From Microcebus murinus (lineage: Eukaryota; Chordata; Mammalia; Primates; Cheirogaleidae), in NCBI RefSeq assembly GCF_040939455.1, contig NC_134109.1, positions 32,319,501 to 32,383,500 on the forward strand: a stretch of 64,000 bases of DNA, read 5' to 3'. How positions within the stretch are numbered: the first letter of the stretch is position 1; each line of letters starts with the position of its first letter. This document shows positions 34,570 through 46,614 of this stretch, piece by piece. The position numbers and the translations under genes are program-made. A model generated the notes under the pieces. The model did not search any database, was not told the DNA's origin, and saw only the letters and a program-made list of their open reading frames with translations.

Positions 34570-34715
34570 TAATGTGATCGAACCTTAGACATAATCCAAC
34601 CCAACCCCTCATGTTACAAATGAGGAAACTGAGGCCTAGAGAGATGAAACGACTCACCTAAGATCACATAGTGTAAGTGGCTGAGCTAGGTCTAGAATTC
34701 AGCTCTCTTGGTCAC
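34570..34715 (+). repeat. MIR-class or related ancient SINE relic
   Basis: 'acaaatgaggaaactgaggc', 'ctagagagatgaaacgactc' and 'acctaagatcacatagtgta' are clear. The upstream part ('cttagacataatccaaccca') is shared with several ancient mammalian relics. Confidence 0.7.
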
Positions 34716-35935
34716 CAGCCTGGGATTCTTTCTTTTCCACCAAGAAGGTTCCCAATAGGGGCCCTGCTTTCCACCCTGACCCTCTCCATTCTTATCTGCA
34801 GCAACTCCTGACAGCCCCGTCAGAGATCTGTACTTCCAGTTCTCCCATTGGGGCCCCTCGGTGGTGGCCAGCTTTCTGGACCACCTCCTTGGGATTTTTT
34901 GGGAACACTGGCTACCTGAAGGGCTGTCCTGAATACCAGCTCCAGGATGAGTGCCTGGAATTGGCAGTGGAGCCTTGAGATTCAAGGACAGGAGCCAGGA
35001 GCTGCCTTGTGCTTGCTCTTGTCTGCAACATCAGCGTTCCGAATCGCCTCCCGGGCTTGAGTGCTGAAAACACTTAGCACATGGGGGAATATTTTCTGAT
35101 GACAGTGACTTCTCCACCATAGATAACATCTGTGTTAGTGAACTCTCTTACCTACCATGCTTGCCACTTTCTTTGACCACACTCACACTGCTTCAGGGGC
35201 CTCTACTGGTTCAGTCGAGTGATGGTGTCTTGGGCAAACCTCAGCCCAGGGCCCCTGTCCACCGACTGTGCCACCTCCATCATCGCCTGTCTGGAGCCCC
35301 CTGGACCAGCTCTTGCTGTGCTCCCCACAACTGGTGCGAATGTGGGTAGATGGCCGTATGTGGGAATTGTCTAGTTTCTATGTGGTTTTTTTTTTTAAGT
35401 TGAGTTTGTGTTCTCAACCTTGTTTCTCTCTTTGAGTCCAGGGAATCTTAAACTTTGCAGATCTCACTGGACTATTTGGGAAGTGCATTCACACCTGCCT
35501 CAGACACCGCTGCTGGGTGGTACTGAGGAGAACTGCAGGAAGTGGACCCCCGCCCCTTCCTGCCCATTTCATCGGGAGTACAGCTGACCCGGTCACCACC
35601 GTTGCTTAGGAGCCTGCTGTGTAGACAGCACAGCCCTGGTTCACAAAGAGGCGGGGAGGGGAGGCAGGAAGGCCCCCAATGCTGCATGGCGAGAGGTTGC
35701 CCATTCTGTGGATGAAATGAGTCCCCGTGGTCAGAGCGGGTGTTGGCTGTCTCCTGACTCAGCCATGGGCTCCTGCAAGCACCAGTGGAGATGAGGCTGA
35801 GCTGGCGGGCTGCTGAGAACGCGCTGAGCACAGGAAGGTGAACGTGCCGGCACGCCCCTCTGGGCCGTGAGAAACTGTGGTGGGTGCCTGCTGCCACTTC
35901 CTGCACCGGCTGCCCCCGTGGGGTTATCTAGTGCC
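34716..35935. other. Unique sequence, no gene seen
   Basis: No nameable repeat. Overlapping antisense frames at 35472-35906 and 35731-36135 lack domain features. I see no exon with convincing borders. Confidence 0.4.
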
Positions 35936-35939
35936 TCTC

Positions 35940-36110
35940 TTCCCTGATGCTCCAAGCACTTTGCGTTTATCTCACGCATCTGCACACTCAGAAGTGGGGA
36001 AGAGACAGGTATTATTACAACCATTTTACTGATAGAGAAACTGGGGCACCGTGCAGGTGCGGTGCAGGGCGGAGCTGAGATTGAGACGCAGGTCTGGCCC
36101 CAGCTTGCAG
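35940..36110 (+). repeat. MIR SINE relic
   Basis: 'gctccaagcactttgcgttt', 'attattacaaccattttact' and 'gatagagaaactggggca' in sense order mark a MIR copy. Confidence 0.65.
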
Positions 36111-38250
36111 GACATATGGACAGAAAACCGCACACAGACTGACTGAAAAACTCAGATGGGCACCAAATTTGGGCTATAGGTTCCTCTGAAGGGGAGGGAG
36201 GAGGAATAGGTGTCAGGGTAGCCTGGGGGTGTCAGTGGTAGTAGTAAAGCTTTGAGTTTTTTCAAGTTGAGTGGTGAGTACATAGCTGTTACACCTTTAT
36301 TTCTTTTCTGTACATTTTAAATATTGCACACTGAATGAAGGTCGTCCAGTCAATGCAAAAAGCATAAGATTATTGTTCAAAATGAAAGCACTTTAGCTTT
36401 TATTTTCAAGACCCTGCGTGCCAAGGATAGAAAGGATTGCTTACAACCGAAGGGTGGTGTATTTCAAGTGAGCATGGGAGGGGAGCCATTTGGCAGAGAA
36501 ACAATCATGGAATTGCCTATTATGAGGTCAAAAATTAAATTGAGCATTCCACAAATATTTAATGAAGGCCTATTATGTGCCAAGCACTGGTTTAGGCCCT
36601 GAAAAATGTAATATGTTTCATGGTCTCGTGGCCCATCATTCTGGTGAGAAACAAAGGTAAAAATAGGTCAGTAGGATGTGAGGGTGATTTGGCTGTGACA
36701 TCTGTCGCCCCGTTGATCGCTGGGTTGAGGCTGATCCGGCTGGCTAGGTGGGTGTCCCCTTCCTCCCTCACGGGTCCACGTGCGTGCCTTCCACAGCTGG
36801 GCACTCAGTGGAAGGGGACGACCTTCCCGGATAGAGCAGCATCATTCTTGGTCAGGGGTATATGAGTAGCTGCACTCCCCCGCTAGAACCTCCAAACGAG
36901 CTCTCAAAAATAGGTCAGTAGTCAGCAAATACCACTGTAGAAGCTGGGCTGAAGGCAATAGGAAGGGGTTTAAATAGACTAACAGTCTGGAGGGGAAGGC
37001 TCCTTGAGGAGGGGATGCCCCAATGAACCCATTGTGCAGTCCCAAAGGGCTCCTTTCTGTTGTTTCCCACCACACAGAGTTGGGGAGCAGCGCAGTTCGC
37101 TCAGGAGGACTGGAGTGAGGGTGGGGACAGAGCTAGTGAGATAGGCCTAAAACCCTGACCAGTCTGGGCGTGGGTTCCACCCTGGGTGTGCCCAGGGCCT
37201 GCACATTATACTCTAATGAGGGGTTGGGCCAATGGTGATGTGTTTCTTTCTTTTTTTTTTTTTTTTTAATGAGATGCTGTTTTACATAGATAAATACTAT
37301 GATTGTGATGTGGGAACCAAATGGCAGATCATTTTGTAAAAAGCACGGGGCAGAGGTAAGATTATGAAACCAGTTCTGCTTCAGGCCTGCTGCCTGAGCG
37401 TGGGAACTAGGAGGTGTCTGATTGTCTGAGCCTCAACCTGGGCCAACTGGATTGAGGCCGCCCTCTCCGGCTCATCACATGACAGCTGGGCCGGGGCAGG
37501 AAGCACTCCTCTCCACTTCTTGCCTGAGGTTCAGAATTGGGGGAACTGGGACAGGGAAGGCAGGTGGCTCCCCAGCTGCTGTCCCCACCCAAATGTATGG
37601 TCTGCAGAACCAAAGCTCTGCCCTTAACGTATATCAAACTGATCTCTGATTGTTGTAAAGTAAGCGGTGGGGCTGTAGGAGATGGTAGGCTATAGGAGAT
37701 GGGTCCTCACATGAAGTCTCATGTGAGGTTCCAAGAGATCCTGTGCCTTCAGGGACACTGAAAACAGGGAAAGGAAAAATATCCTTGGTTCAGGGTTTAC
37801 AAACATACTTCCTAGCTGGGGTAGCTGGATCTCAGAGAGGAGGTGGAGACCTAAAGGGAGATGCCACCTCTGCAATGAGGGAGGAAAACTCAAGTGTGTT
37901 GGAATGAGACAGAGAAGACAGGTGAGGAAGAAGAACCAGGGCTCAAATTTCCAGACAGAGGATGCTTCTGTAATGCCCCGCTGAAGTGGGACTCTATAGC
38001 TATTGGTATGGTCAACCAGCTGATGGACATATTGCGCCCACATGCCTGCCTTTTGTTAGGTTCAAAAAACCTGTCCAGAGTGAGCACTGTTGACAGTTTC
38101 CAAGAGGTTGGATCCAGAAGATAAATAAAGTCAAGGTCAGCACTGTCCAGGGCAGAGATACAGGTGCCCACATCCCAGGTGATGGGTGCAGCAAAGGCAG
38201 TAGTGAGAGCGCCCCCTACAGAGCACATCGGGGAGAGGCAGCCTAGGGGA
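36111..38250. other. Mostly unique sequence with an L2 scrap
   Basis: An L2-like scrap is present at about 36545-36640 ('acaaatatttaatgaaggcc'). A T-run lies at 37249-37267. The rest is unique without a supported gene; the 117- and 112-codon antisense frames near 38 kb show no domain. Confidence 0.4.
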
Positions 38251-38261
38251 CAGTCTGTTGT

Positions 38262-38385
38262 TTTGTTTTTGAGAGGGGCATCTCTGTGTTGCTCAGGCTG
38301 GTTTCAAACAACCTGGGCTCAAACAACCCTCCTGCCTCAGCCTCCCAAGTAGCTGGGACTACAGGTGCATGCCATTGTGCCTGGC
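38262..38385 (-). mobile_element. FLAM-type Alu monomer, antisense
   Basis: A single left-arm-like 7SL-derived monomer: T-rich start, 'gttgctcaggctggtttcaa', 'cctgcctcagcctcccaagt' and 'gtgcctggca'. No right arm follows. The near-identical flanks 'ggggacagtct' and 'ggggcagtct' are a likely target duplication. It is an older fossil monomer, predating the lemur Alus. Confidence 0.8.
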
Positions 38386-38424
38386 AAGGGGCAGTCTTTA
38401 TGAGCCTAGGCAAAGGCTATCTGT

Positions 38425-38505
38425 TACTCAAGCCACAACTATTTGTTGAGCACCTACTATGGTATCAATGAGACAAAGGTCCTGTCTTCGTGGGAGTGAA
38501 AGCAA
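38425..38505 (+). repeat. L2 LINE scrap
   Basis: 'actatttgttgagcacctac' followed by 'tatggtatcaatgagacaaa' and 'ggtcctgtcttcgtggg' fits the L2 3' end. It is short and diverged. Confidence 0.5.
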
Positions 38506-39139
38506 AATAATTTCCTTACATTACACATCTGAAGAACAGCCAGCTTTTTCCTCCTGGTTTTCCCTGGTTTGTAAGCAAACTGTCACAACCTCAGCTGTAG
38601 GTAGGAAGTGAGACTTGCTGATGGTTTTTGTTACATACAGACCTCCACTTCCCTCTTCTCCTGGCAGAGCAGCCCAAGAGAGGGCCGGATGGGAAGTGGG
38701 GGAGTTGGCTTCACTCTTCCCAAGATCTTGGGACTCAGTGGGACGCCTCTAGACGTGCTGGGTGGTGTGGCAAGGAGTGTTAATGACTTAATGATGCAAT
38801 TCAATTATGCCAGGCTGTTAACGAGCTAAGTTCTATATCTTTATTATGCATCACATACTGGAACACGTTAAGTACCTACAGTGTGTCTCAGGCCTTCCCA
38901 TACACGCTGCATTAAAATCATCGTTCTGTAAGAAGCTCATAATCCCTACTTGTCTAATTTCCTTAATGACGTGACCTTAAATTGATCTATAAAACCAACT
39001 GTGACCCTTTTCTAGGGCCCTTTTCTAAGGCTCCAAGAGAGTGACTTAATGAGGATTACAATATCCCTGTTTCTTATCATCCCAGGTATGGTCTTAGGTC
39101 CTTATTTTGTGTTCTCTCTGTAGGGAACCATTATAGGTT

Positions 39140-39485
39140 CCCACCATACCACTAATTCCAGTCCTGGAAATGAGCTCTAAGGAAATTGAACAGAAGCAAA
39201 AAAGAAGATGGTTGGAAGATGTTTGCTGCTCCTAAAAATTGGAAACGACACAGCACATAGTACATATGAAATATTAGGGGACTAATTGAATAAATTATAG
39301 TAAATCTGTGTGCACTATAAGCTGAATGGTGGAAAATGTTTCTTATATGGTAGGAAACAAAAAAGGTAGAATATAAATGAGTATGTATATTTGGCAATCA
39401 ATAAAATATACATGCATGCTGAAGGCTGTTGGCAAAAAAATAATTGTGTTAGAACGGTGGGATATAGGTCATTTTATTATTTTAA
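39140..39485 (+). mobile_element. Old LINE (L1ME/HAL1-type) fragment, sense
   Basis: 'ggaaatgagctctaaggaaa', 'ttgaataaattatagtaaat' and 'agtatgtatatttggcaatc' have the texture and order of an old L1 3' region. Divergence is high and the family is uncertain. Confidence 0.45.
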
Positions 39486-39597
39486 AAAATTAGTGTTAAG
39501 GCTAAATGTAATTTTAAAGCATGCTAAAAGAAGGGAAAAAAAATCCTGTCTTAGAATATCACGATGACTTTTCATGATTATTTCCTCCATCATGGTA

Positions 39598-39785
39598 AAA
39601 CTGGTTCTCAAAGTGAGGTGTGCGATCCATAGGTATCTGAGTGACCTTGGAATTGTATGTAACACACTGATTCCTGGGCCCCGCCCCACCTAGAACCAGA
39701 ATCCCCTGGGGCTGTAATACGAGAATCAGCAGTTCAGCTTTGCAGCGATTCTAATGCACATTCGTGTTTGAGAACCACTGTTCCA
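39598..39785. mobile_element. MER20-like hAT-Charlie element
   Basis: Bounded by 'tggttctcaaagtgaggtg' and 'gtttgagaaccactgttcc', which are complementary ends of a short hAT element. The interior includes 'ctgattcctgggccccgccc' and 'gcgattctaatgcaca'. It is near full length and comparable to the fragment at the window start. Confidence 0.75.
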
Positions 39786-39789
39786 GAAG

Positions 39790-40545
39790 TTCTCAGAAGC
39801 AAATCCTAAACAGATAACAACAGGGAAAAATTGTTTTTCTCTCTTGAGCAGGCCAATTCTCTGAAAGTCCATTTACCAATCTTTTGAGTTTACCAAATTT
39901 GTTAGTTTTCATTTAAGAAACAATCTTCTGAAATATACTCAATGAATTTATTTTCCATGAACATCTGATTGCTTTCTGCCTAAATATGTTAGTAACTATA
40001 CATTAAGAATATATGCTTATTTGATTCAATATATTATTCATGGATATATTTCTTATGAATATATTCATAAAAAATAAAATATTTTAATTCAAATAACATT
40101 TAATAGAAGAATACATTCATAAAACGAGTGTATTTATAAGAAAACTAAATCATCCTAAGCCTCTGAGCTTTTGACAAAAAATTCCTTAAATTGCTGTTAA
40201 GAAAAACATATTCATTGAGAATATTCAAGAAGTTCTTGTCAAATTTGTGAATTGAGTGAATTCAAAGAATTGTCATTGAGCAAATGGATCCTTTGGTGAG
40301 TGAGCTTTTGTTGAATTGACATAGAGTCTGCTCATAAAGGCCAAGGTACCCCACCTACGCTGAGGTTCAGAAGCAGATGGAAGGCTGGGGATCTGAGGAT
40401 GGATGGGCAGGAGGCAAAAGGATCTGAGCACAGGATCTCTCTCCCTTAGGCCCTGAGGCTCACATAAGAAGGTCAATGCTAGCTCTTTCTCTGTCCACAT
40501 CCAGTCAGGTCTAGAACCTGCCAGCCATTTCATCAAGGATATCAG
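39790..40545. other. AT-rich unique sequence
   Basis: The part 39960-40140 is very AT-rich with repeated 'atatattcat'-like words. No gene or nameable element is seen. The 87-codon antisense frame near 40.3-40.5 kb has no domain. Confidence 0.4.
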
Positions 40546-40556
40546 TTCTTACCAGT

Positions 40557-40893
40557 TTTTTTTTTTTTTTTTTTTTTGAGACAGAGTCTTGCTTTGTTGC
40601 CCAGGCTAGAGTGAGTACCATGGCGTCAGCCTAGCTCACAGCAACCTCAAACTCCTGGGCTCAAGCAATCCTGCTGCCTCAGCCTCCCGATAGCTGGGAC
40701 TACAGGCATGTGCCACCATGCCCAGCTAATTTTTTCTATATATATTAGTTGGCCAATTAATTTATTTCTATTTATAGTAGAGACGGGGTCTCGCTCCTGC
40801 TCAGGCTGGTTTGAAACTCCTGACCTCGAGCAATCCGCCTGCCTCGGCCTCCCAGAGTGCTGGGATTACAGGTGTGTGCCACCGCGCCCGGCC
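40557..40893 (-). mobile_element. Lemur-type Alu, antisense, inside an L1 target duplication
   Basis: Full-length antisense dimer with the lemur linker, ending 'gcgcccggcc' at 40893. It is flanked by a short ccagt duplication (40552-40556 and 40894-40898). Its target was the left target-site duplication of the L1 fragment that follows. Confidence 0.93.
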
Positions 40894-40901
40894 CCAGTCT
40901 T

Positions 40902-41655
40902 CTTTTTTTAATTTAATTTTTTATTTAAGAATGTTATAGGGGTACAAACATTTTGGTTACATATATTGCCTTTGCCCCACCTAAGTCAGAGCTACAAGTG
41001 TGCCCATCCCCCAGATGGTGCACATCACACCCATTAGGTGTGAATGTACCCATCCCCTACTCCCCCACCACCTGCCCGATACCCAGTGAATGTTACCTCC
41101 ATATGTGCACATAAGTATTAATCAATTAGTACCAATTTGATGGTGAGTACATGTGGTGTTTTGTTTTTTTTTTTCATTCTTGTGATACTTCACTTAGAAA
41201 AATGGTCTCCAGCTCCATCTGGGATAATACAAGAGGTACTTGTTTACCATTTTTTTTTTTTTTTTGAGTGAGGCAGAGTCTCACTCTGTTGCCCTGGCTA
41301 GAGTGCCATGGTGTCAGCCTTGCTCACAGCAACCTCAAACTCCTGGGCTCAAGCAATCCTTCTGCCTCAGCCTTCCACGTAGCTGGGACTACAGGCATGT
41401 GCCACCACCCCAGCTAAGTTTTTCTATATATTTTTAGTTGGCCAATTAATTTATTTCTATTTTTAGTAGAGACGGGGTCTCGCTCTTGCTCAGGCTAGTT
41501 TCGAACTCCTGACCTTGAGCGATCCTCCTACCTCAGCCTCCCAGAGTGCTAGGATTACAGATGTGAGCCACCGCACCTGGCTGCACCATTTTTTATGGCT
41601 GAATAGTACTCCACGGTATACATATACCGTATCTTATTAATCCACTCATGTATTG
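40902..41655 (-). mobile_element. Lemur-type L1 3' end, antisense, 5'-truncated
   Basis: Starts with a T/A-rich tail and 'gttataggggtacaaacatt', proceeds through 'agatggtgcacatcacaccc', 'gatggtgagtacatgtggtg' and 'ggctgaatagtactccacgg', and stops at 'tccactcatgtattg'. This is the reverse complement of a young strepsirrhine L1 3' end. It is interrupted by an Alu at 41256-41584, so about 425 bases of L1 remain. The duplication 'taccagtctt' is complete on the right (41656-41665) and split by an Alu on the left. Confidence 0.9.
41256..41584 (-). mobile_element. Lemur-type Alu nested in L1, antisense
   Basis: Full-length antisense dimer with some drift ('gagtgaggcagagtctcact'). It is flanked by the 10-bp duplication accatttttt (41246-41255 and 41585-41594). 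The duplicated bases belong to the L1 3' region, so it inserted after the L1. Confidence 0.95.
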
Positions 41656-41994
41656 TACCAGTCTTTTAAAGATGTGAGACTCATTCTTTCAGGAGCTTGA
41701 AAAGGGAGGATAATGGTTTGCGATTTGGTGGGAGAAGTGGGGACAGACTGCACTCTTAGAGGAAGCCACTGTGTATCATGCTCCACCCCACCGAGAGCTG
41801 AGAGTTCCTCACGAAGAACCTCCTTCCCCCTGGGGGACCCTCGTCTGTGACTCTGCCACAGCTCTGTTGCTTATGCACATTCACACATGACCACCATTTG
41901 GGTGAGCAGACAGTGACAGGAGATTGTGCAGGTGCCAGCAGCCACTGACAGTCTTAGGTAATCACTGACAAGGTCAGGTACCGTTTACCGAATA

Positions 41995-42200
41995 CCCTGT
42001 AAGAGTCAGAGTATTCAGCAATTTCCATGCACTATCTCATTTAATTCTCACAACAACCCCATCAGGTAGGGTCTACTAGTATCACTACTATCGCTGATTT
42101 GTAGATGGGGAAATTGAGACCTAGAGATTCTACATCTCTTTCTTGAGGCCTCACGGCCACTCTGTGGCTGACCTGAGATTTGAAACCAAGCAGCCTGGCT
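41995..42200 (+). repeat. MIR SINE relic
   Basis: 'atgcactatctcatttaatt', 'ctcacaacaaccccatcagg' and 'gtagatggggaaattgagac' followed by 'gaggcctcacggccact' give a well-preserved MIR in sense orientation. Confidence 0.85.
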
Positions 42201-42534
42201 CCAGGGCTCCTGTCTTCTTGGTTAGCAAGAAATGCTCCATTTTATTGCCTGAAACCCATTTGCCACTGTGCAGTCTTGAGAATAAACGTGTAAGGAGCAC
42301 ATGAGGTACTAAAGAAGGAGATGTTCTTGCAGATGGTCTGCGAGGAGCTGGTTACAGATGTTTAGATGGGACCAAATGCATTTAAGTGGGTTCTGGGTTT
42401 GGGGGCCAACAGCAGCTGGCGATTCTCTGCTGAATCCCGCCCCCCCCCAAATCAACCAACAATACAGGTCCCGAGGAAGCCCCTGAGGGAGATGGAAAGC
42501 ATCAGACATGAGCTTGTGCTTTCTTTGTAGGGTT

Positions 42535-42718
42535 GCCAAAGAAAATACAGGATCCTCAGTTAAATTTGAATTTCAGATAAACAACACATTTTTAACATAA
42601 GTGTGTTCCAAATATTACATGGACTATACTAATACTAATTTTTGTTGTTGTTGTTTGTTTGAAATTCACATTTAACTGGGATCCTGGAGTTTTTATTTTC
42701 TAAATCTGGCAGCTCAGT
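42535..42718. mobile_element. Palindromic foldback DNA-transposon relic
   Basis: The left half ('ttgccaaagaaaatacagga', 'ttgaatttcagataaacaac') is the reverse complement, with gaps, of the right half ('gttgtttgtttgaaattcac', 'ggatcctggagtttttattt', 'ctaaatctggcag'). The centre lies near 42625. The whole element forms one long hairpin. The family is a non-autonomous DNA transposon; the name cannot be given with certainty. Confidence 0.75.
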
Positions 42719-43483
42719 GTCTTCAGGGCAGATAGCACACAGCTTGGGCAGTGTGTGCAGAAGGGCAGGGCAGGAAGACAGATAATGAGGCCTTTGGAGA
42801 AGGGAGGGATTTGAACCCAAGGCGGTAATGTGATGTCCTGAGCAACTGACTTTGTAAAGGGCCTTGTTATGGGAAGGTTTCGTGGCAGAGCTGGTTCTTA
42901 AGCATGGGTGGGAAGGATCTGGAAGGGTGCAGAGGGAGGAAGGTTCAAGGCATATGTGGGAACAGCAAGCAGACAATGAAATATCTGGAGGAGACTTCAT
43001 GTTGCAAGGGGACCGGGGGGACCAGGGGTGGAAGATCAGTCTGGGGAGGGTCCTGGATGTCCTGCTGGGGAATTTTGGGCAATGTCCTTTGCACAAGGGT
43101 GGGGGGCCAGTCTTAGCAGGATTTCAGGTTGACAGCATATACGATTGGTGGGAATGGCACATGGGGGAGCTAAGCGTGAGTCGGTGGGGGTCTGTGGCAG
43201 TGGGAAAGGAAGGGGGACGACAAGGACATTCCCGAGGAACGGCTCTTCTTTCAGGGAGGATATCCAGGTGCCCGTCAAGAGCACAGGTAGCCTGCAGTGG
43301 CCGTCTCCTCTCAAGTGGGAGCGCTGAGCCCTGCTGGGTGTAGAGGAGGAAAAGGCAACCAAGGGGACAGACTCTCATGGGCAGATTTCCACGTTAGGGG
43401 ACCCTCAGAGGTTTGTGCCACAGGAGGCAGACAGAGGAAGGGAGAGTGAGGACCACATCTTGTTCTTTCCCACCCGCTCCCCG

Positions 43484-43520
<37 letters not shown>

Positions 43521-45270
43521 ACACACACACACTCTCACCACTCTGTGCTTATTCAGTTTGTATAGATTTCCATATAAAGTGAACTTCTCTTTTAACTTCA
43601 AATAATATTTATTAGGGATGTAATTTTAGCCTTGATTCTGTTGTTTTGCTTCCCTTAGAGCCAGTCTTTTGAAGCATTCATTTTACTGGCAAAGCTGTTA
43701 CCAGCTTAGCGAGTGACCCTTCTTCTTGGGGTCCTCCCACACAGCTGGGACAACCCTTATTTCTGGTAGGTAAAAGGTTTTGAGATCCGCTAAAGAAAAG
43801 TACTTCGACAGCACACGAGATTACTGCGTGTGGCCAACCCATCCTTTGCCCTGGCATCAAGCCAATCCTGAAAAGCTCGCTCAGCTGTTGTAGGTTTTCC
43901 CAGCAGAGCTACCTGGGCAAGAAAGGAGAGGCCCAGACAGGTTGGAAATGGAAGCTGTCCTAGCCCTTTCCTGGGACTGGGTGTGACCGGACAGACCCAC
44001 GGGGGCAGGGCCAGGGCGGAGTCTCCTCCAGCCAGGGTGAGCCCTGGGTTCTCGGGCTCCACCTGATCTTCTCCCTGCCCTGGGGTGAGTGAGGGCTGGG
44101 CTTGCAGCTGTGGTGACTTTCCAGAATGGCTTGGAGGAAATGTGTGGCCCCGGTGGGCCAGAGCATTGCGAGGAGAACGTTAACCCCCAGCGGGATGCTG
44201 GACTCGGGGAGAGCCAGGGCGTTCAGACCCTGTTTCAAACACTTGATTGCAGGTCAGGTGACTGCTACCTCTTTCTGTCACTGTGCAGGGCAGGGGAATC
44301 TCAGTGTTTTCCCCATGGAACTGACCAAGGCCAAGGTGTGCCTGGGCTTAGGTCTCTTGCAGGAGCAATAGGTAGCTCACTCACACCAGCACATGGTCAC
44401 CTTGCGCCAGGGTGACCTGAACGTCACTGGAGAGGAGAATGAGGCACTGGGTGACCTGGCCACTCATCTTCATGCTGCCAGCCCTTTTCCATAGGAGACA
44501 GACCCGCCCCACGCTCACTAGGGCCCCAGGGCAGAACCATGCTGCCCAGGTTCCTGGACCAGCTGCACAGACCTGCCGGCCTTTGCTTGTTCTTCAGGCA
44601 CCTCCTGCCCGTGCGTGGACTGTGTGCCCTTTCTCGGGAACACTCCTCCTCCACCTGCTTCTCTGTCTAGAGAACTCCTGGTCCTCTGACAAAACTTGCT
44701 CCAAAGTCACCTCCCCCATGAAGCCTGCTGGTTTCTCCTTTGACACCTTCTTCTTGGGGCTGTCTTCTGTCCCTCTGCTGGACAAAGAGCATTTATATAA
44801 TTCGCTGCACTGGAAGCTTTGTGTCCCAGTCCCTATCCCTGTGTGAGGCTCTCAACTTGGCCCCTGTCACCTCCCTGACCCAGCCTGGGCCTCCTGAACA
44901 CCTGTGGTCTGCCCTGGGCCTGGACTTTCCAGGGTTGCTGGGGGAGTACAGCTGAGCTGCGGGACCTCTGAGCTCCCTTTCAGCTCCCAGTGGCCTCCCA
45001 GGGCAGGCTGCTGCCCACGCAGAAAGTGGCAGGACAGGGCCCACAGACCACCACCTGTTGCCTTGTCCCCAGCCTCCCTCCTGCCCCGCTGGCTCCTCTA
45101 CACACTGTTCCCTGGCCCAGCATGGGCCTTCCTTGCAGAGTCAGCCCACCCATTCTAATTGCTGGCAGCTGGGCCCTGCCGCCCTCCTGAGGTGCAGCGG
45201 CTGGCTGGCTCTGCTTCCTCCGAGAGTGTTGGGGGAGCCGTCCTGGCCAGGCCCAGGGCTGGGGCGAGGT
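42719..45270. other. GC-rich unique sequence with (CA)n and an L2 scrap
   Basis: Unique DNA with frames up to 159 codons on both strands and no domain signatures. An L2-like scrap lies near 44690-44770 ('cccccatgaagcctgctggt'). A (CA)n microsatellite is listed separately. Confidence 0.4.
43485..43532 (+). repeat. (CA)n microsatellite
   Basis: About 24 ca units with one 'cata' interruption near 43515. It is likely polymorphic and potentially Z-DNA forming. Confidence 0.95.
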
Positions 45271-45272
45271 GT

Positions 45273-45355
45273 GAACTCAAACTCCTGGGCTGAAGCGATC
45301 CTCCCACCTCAGCCTCCCAAGTAGCTGGGACTGCAGGCATGAGCCACTGCGCACC
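45273..45355 (-). mobile_element. Alu-monomer fragment, antisense
   Basis: 'actcaaactcctgggctgaa', 'cctcccacctcagcctccca' and 'gggactgcaggcatgagcca' form a truncated 7SL-derived monomer. It lacks a poly-T start, and a C-rich run follows. Confidence 0.8.
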
Positions 45356-45499
45356 ACCCCCCCCCACCCGCCCCTGCCACCAAGCATTTTTAAAAGTAAA
45401 GATAACAAATCCCTTAGCCCCTTCGTCCTCGTGAAAGTGTGGGCTGACACAGAGCAAAATAGAGTGCAGGGAGGATGGGCGGACCCAGGAGCCCGCTAC

Positions 45500-45695
45500 A
45501 GTGCCCACAGCAGTGGTTCCGACGATGGGCGGAGATGTGTGGCGATGTCTGGAGACACTTTTGGTTGTCACACTGGTAGGGGGAAGGAGCGCTACAGGCA
45601 TCTAGAGTGCAGAGGTCGAGGATACTGCTCATCATCCTACAACAAAAAATTATCTGGTTAAAGTTGTTAAGAGCCGAGGCTGAGAAGCCCTGTGG
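45500..45695 (+). mobile_element. MER5A hAT-Charlie element
   Basis: 'gcagtggttccgacgatggg', 'gcgatgtctggagacacttt', 'tggttgtcacactggtaggg' and 'catctagagtgcagaggtcg' are the sequence of landmarks of MER5A. The right end 'gaggctgagaagccctg' closes the element. It is near full length. Confidence 0.9.
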
Positions 45696-45977
45696 TAGAG
45701 AGCAGGGCGGGGGCGTCTGGGATGAGGGCGCCTTATGTTTGCAGGGTGGGCTCCAGGGGGCTTCCCTGAGTTGAGGGGATGGATTTTTCTCAGGGCACAA
45801 CTGCAGCCTTCTCTGGGTCCTCCCGTGGAGCCGCCAGTCGCCAAACTGACCCTGCACTTCACTGCCCGCCTCCATCCCTACCTCCCCAGTGGGGCTGGGA
45901 CAATTTCTACAGCCAGAGGACATTAGATGGAAATTAGAGAAAATCTTCTACCTGCTTATATTTATTTATTTATCTAT

Positions 45978-46330
<353 letters not shown>

Positions 46331-46409
46331 AATATATATATATATACTTTAAATTAAAAAATGTTATATATAAGGGAACTTTTTTCTTTTTATCCCTATA
46401 TAGTAATAG

Positions 46410-46610
46410 CATTCATTACCGTGCATTGATGGCTTATTTTATACCAAGAACTTTCACAACATTATATGATTGCATTGTCACAGTGTGCTAGATAGGTATT
46501 ATTATTACTCTTTTGGGAAGAAAACCAAAAGCCAAGATTGGTTACATAATTTGCCCAAGAAGCAGAGGTAGAAAGGGGCAGTGCTGAGATTGGAACCAAG
46601 TCTTTGATCC
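46410..46610 (+). repeat. MIR SINE relic
   Basis: 'catttattaccgtgcat'-like start, then 'gctagataggtattattatt', 'acataatttgcccaagaagc' and 'gagattggaaccaagtcttt', following MIR order. The middle part is poorly preserved. Confidence 0.55.
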
Positions 46611-46614
46611 CCAT

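Noticed and set aside
37249..37268. T-run as the start of another Alu
   Set aside because: The sequence after the run ('aatgagatgctgttttacat') has no Alu arm; it is a plain homopolymer.
43780..43870. 'tacttcgacagcacacgag' as a U6 snRNA pseudogene start
   Set aside because: Only a few bases resemble the U6 5' end; the following sequence does not match.
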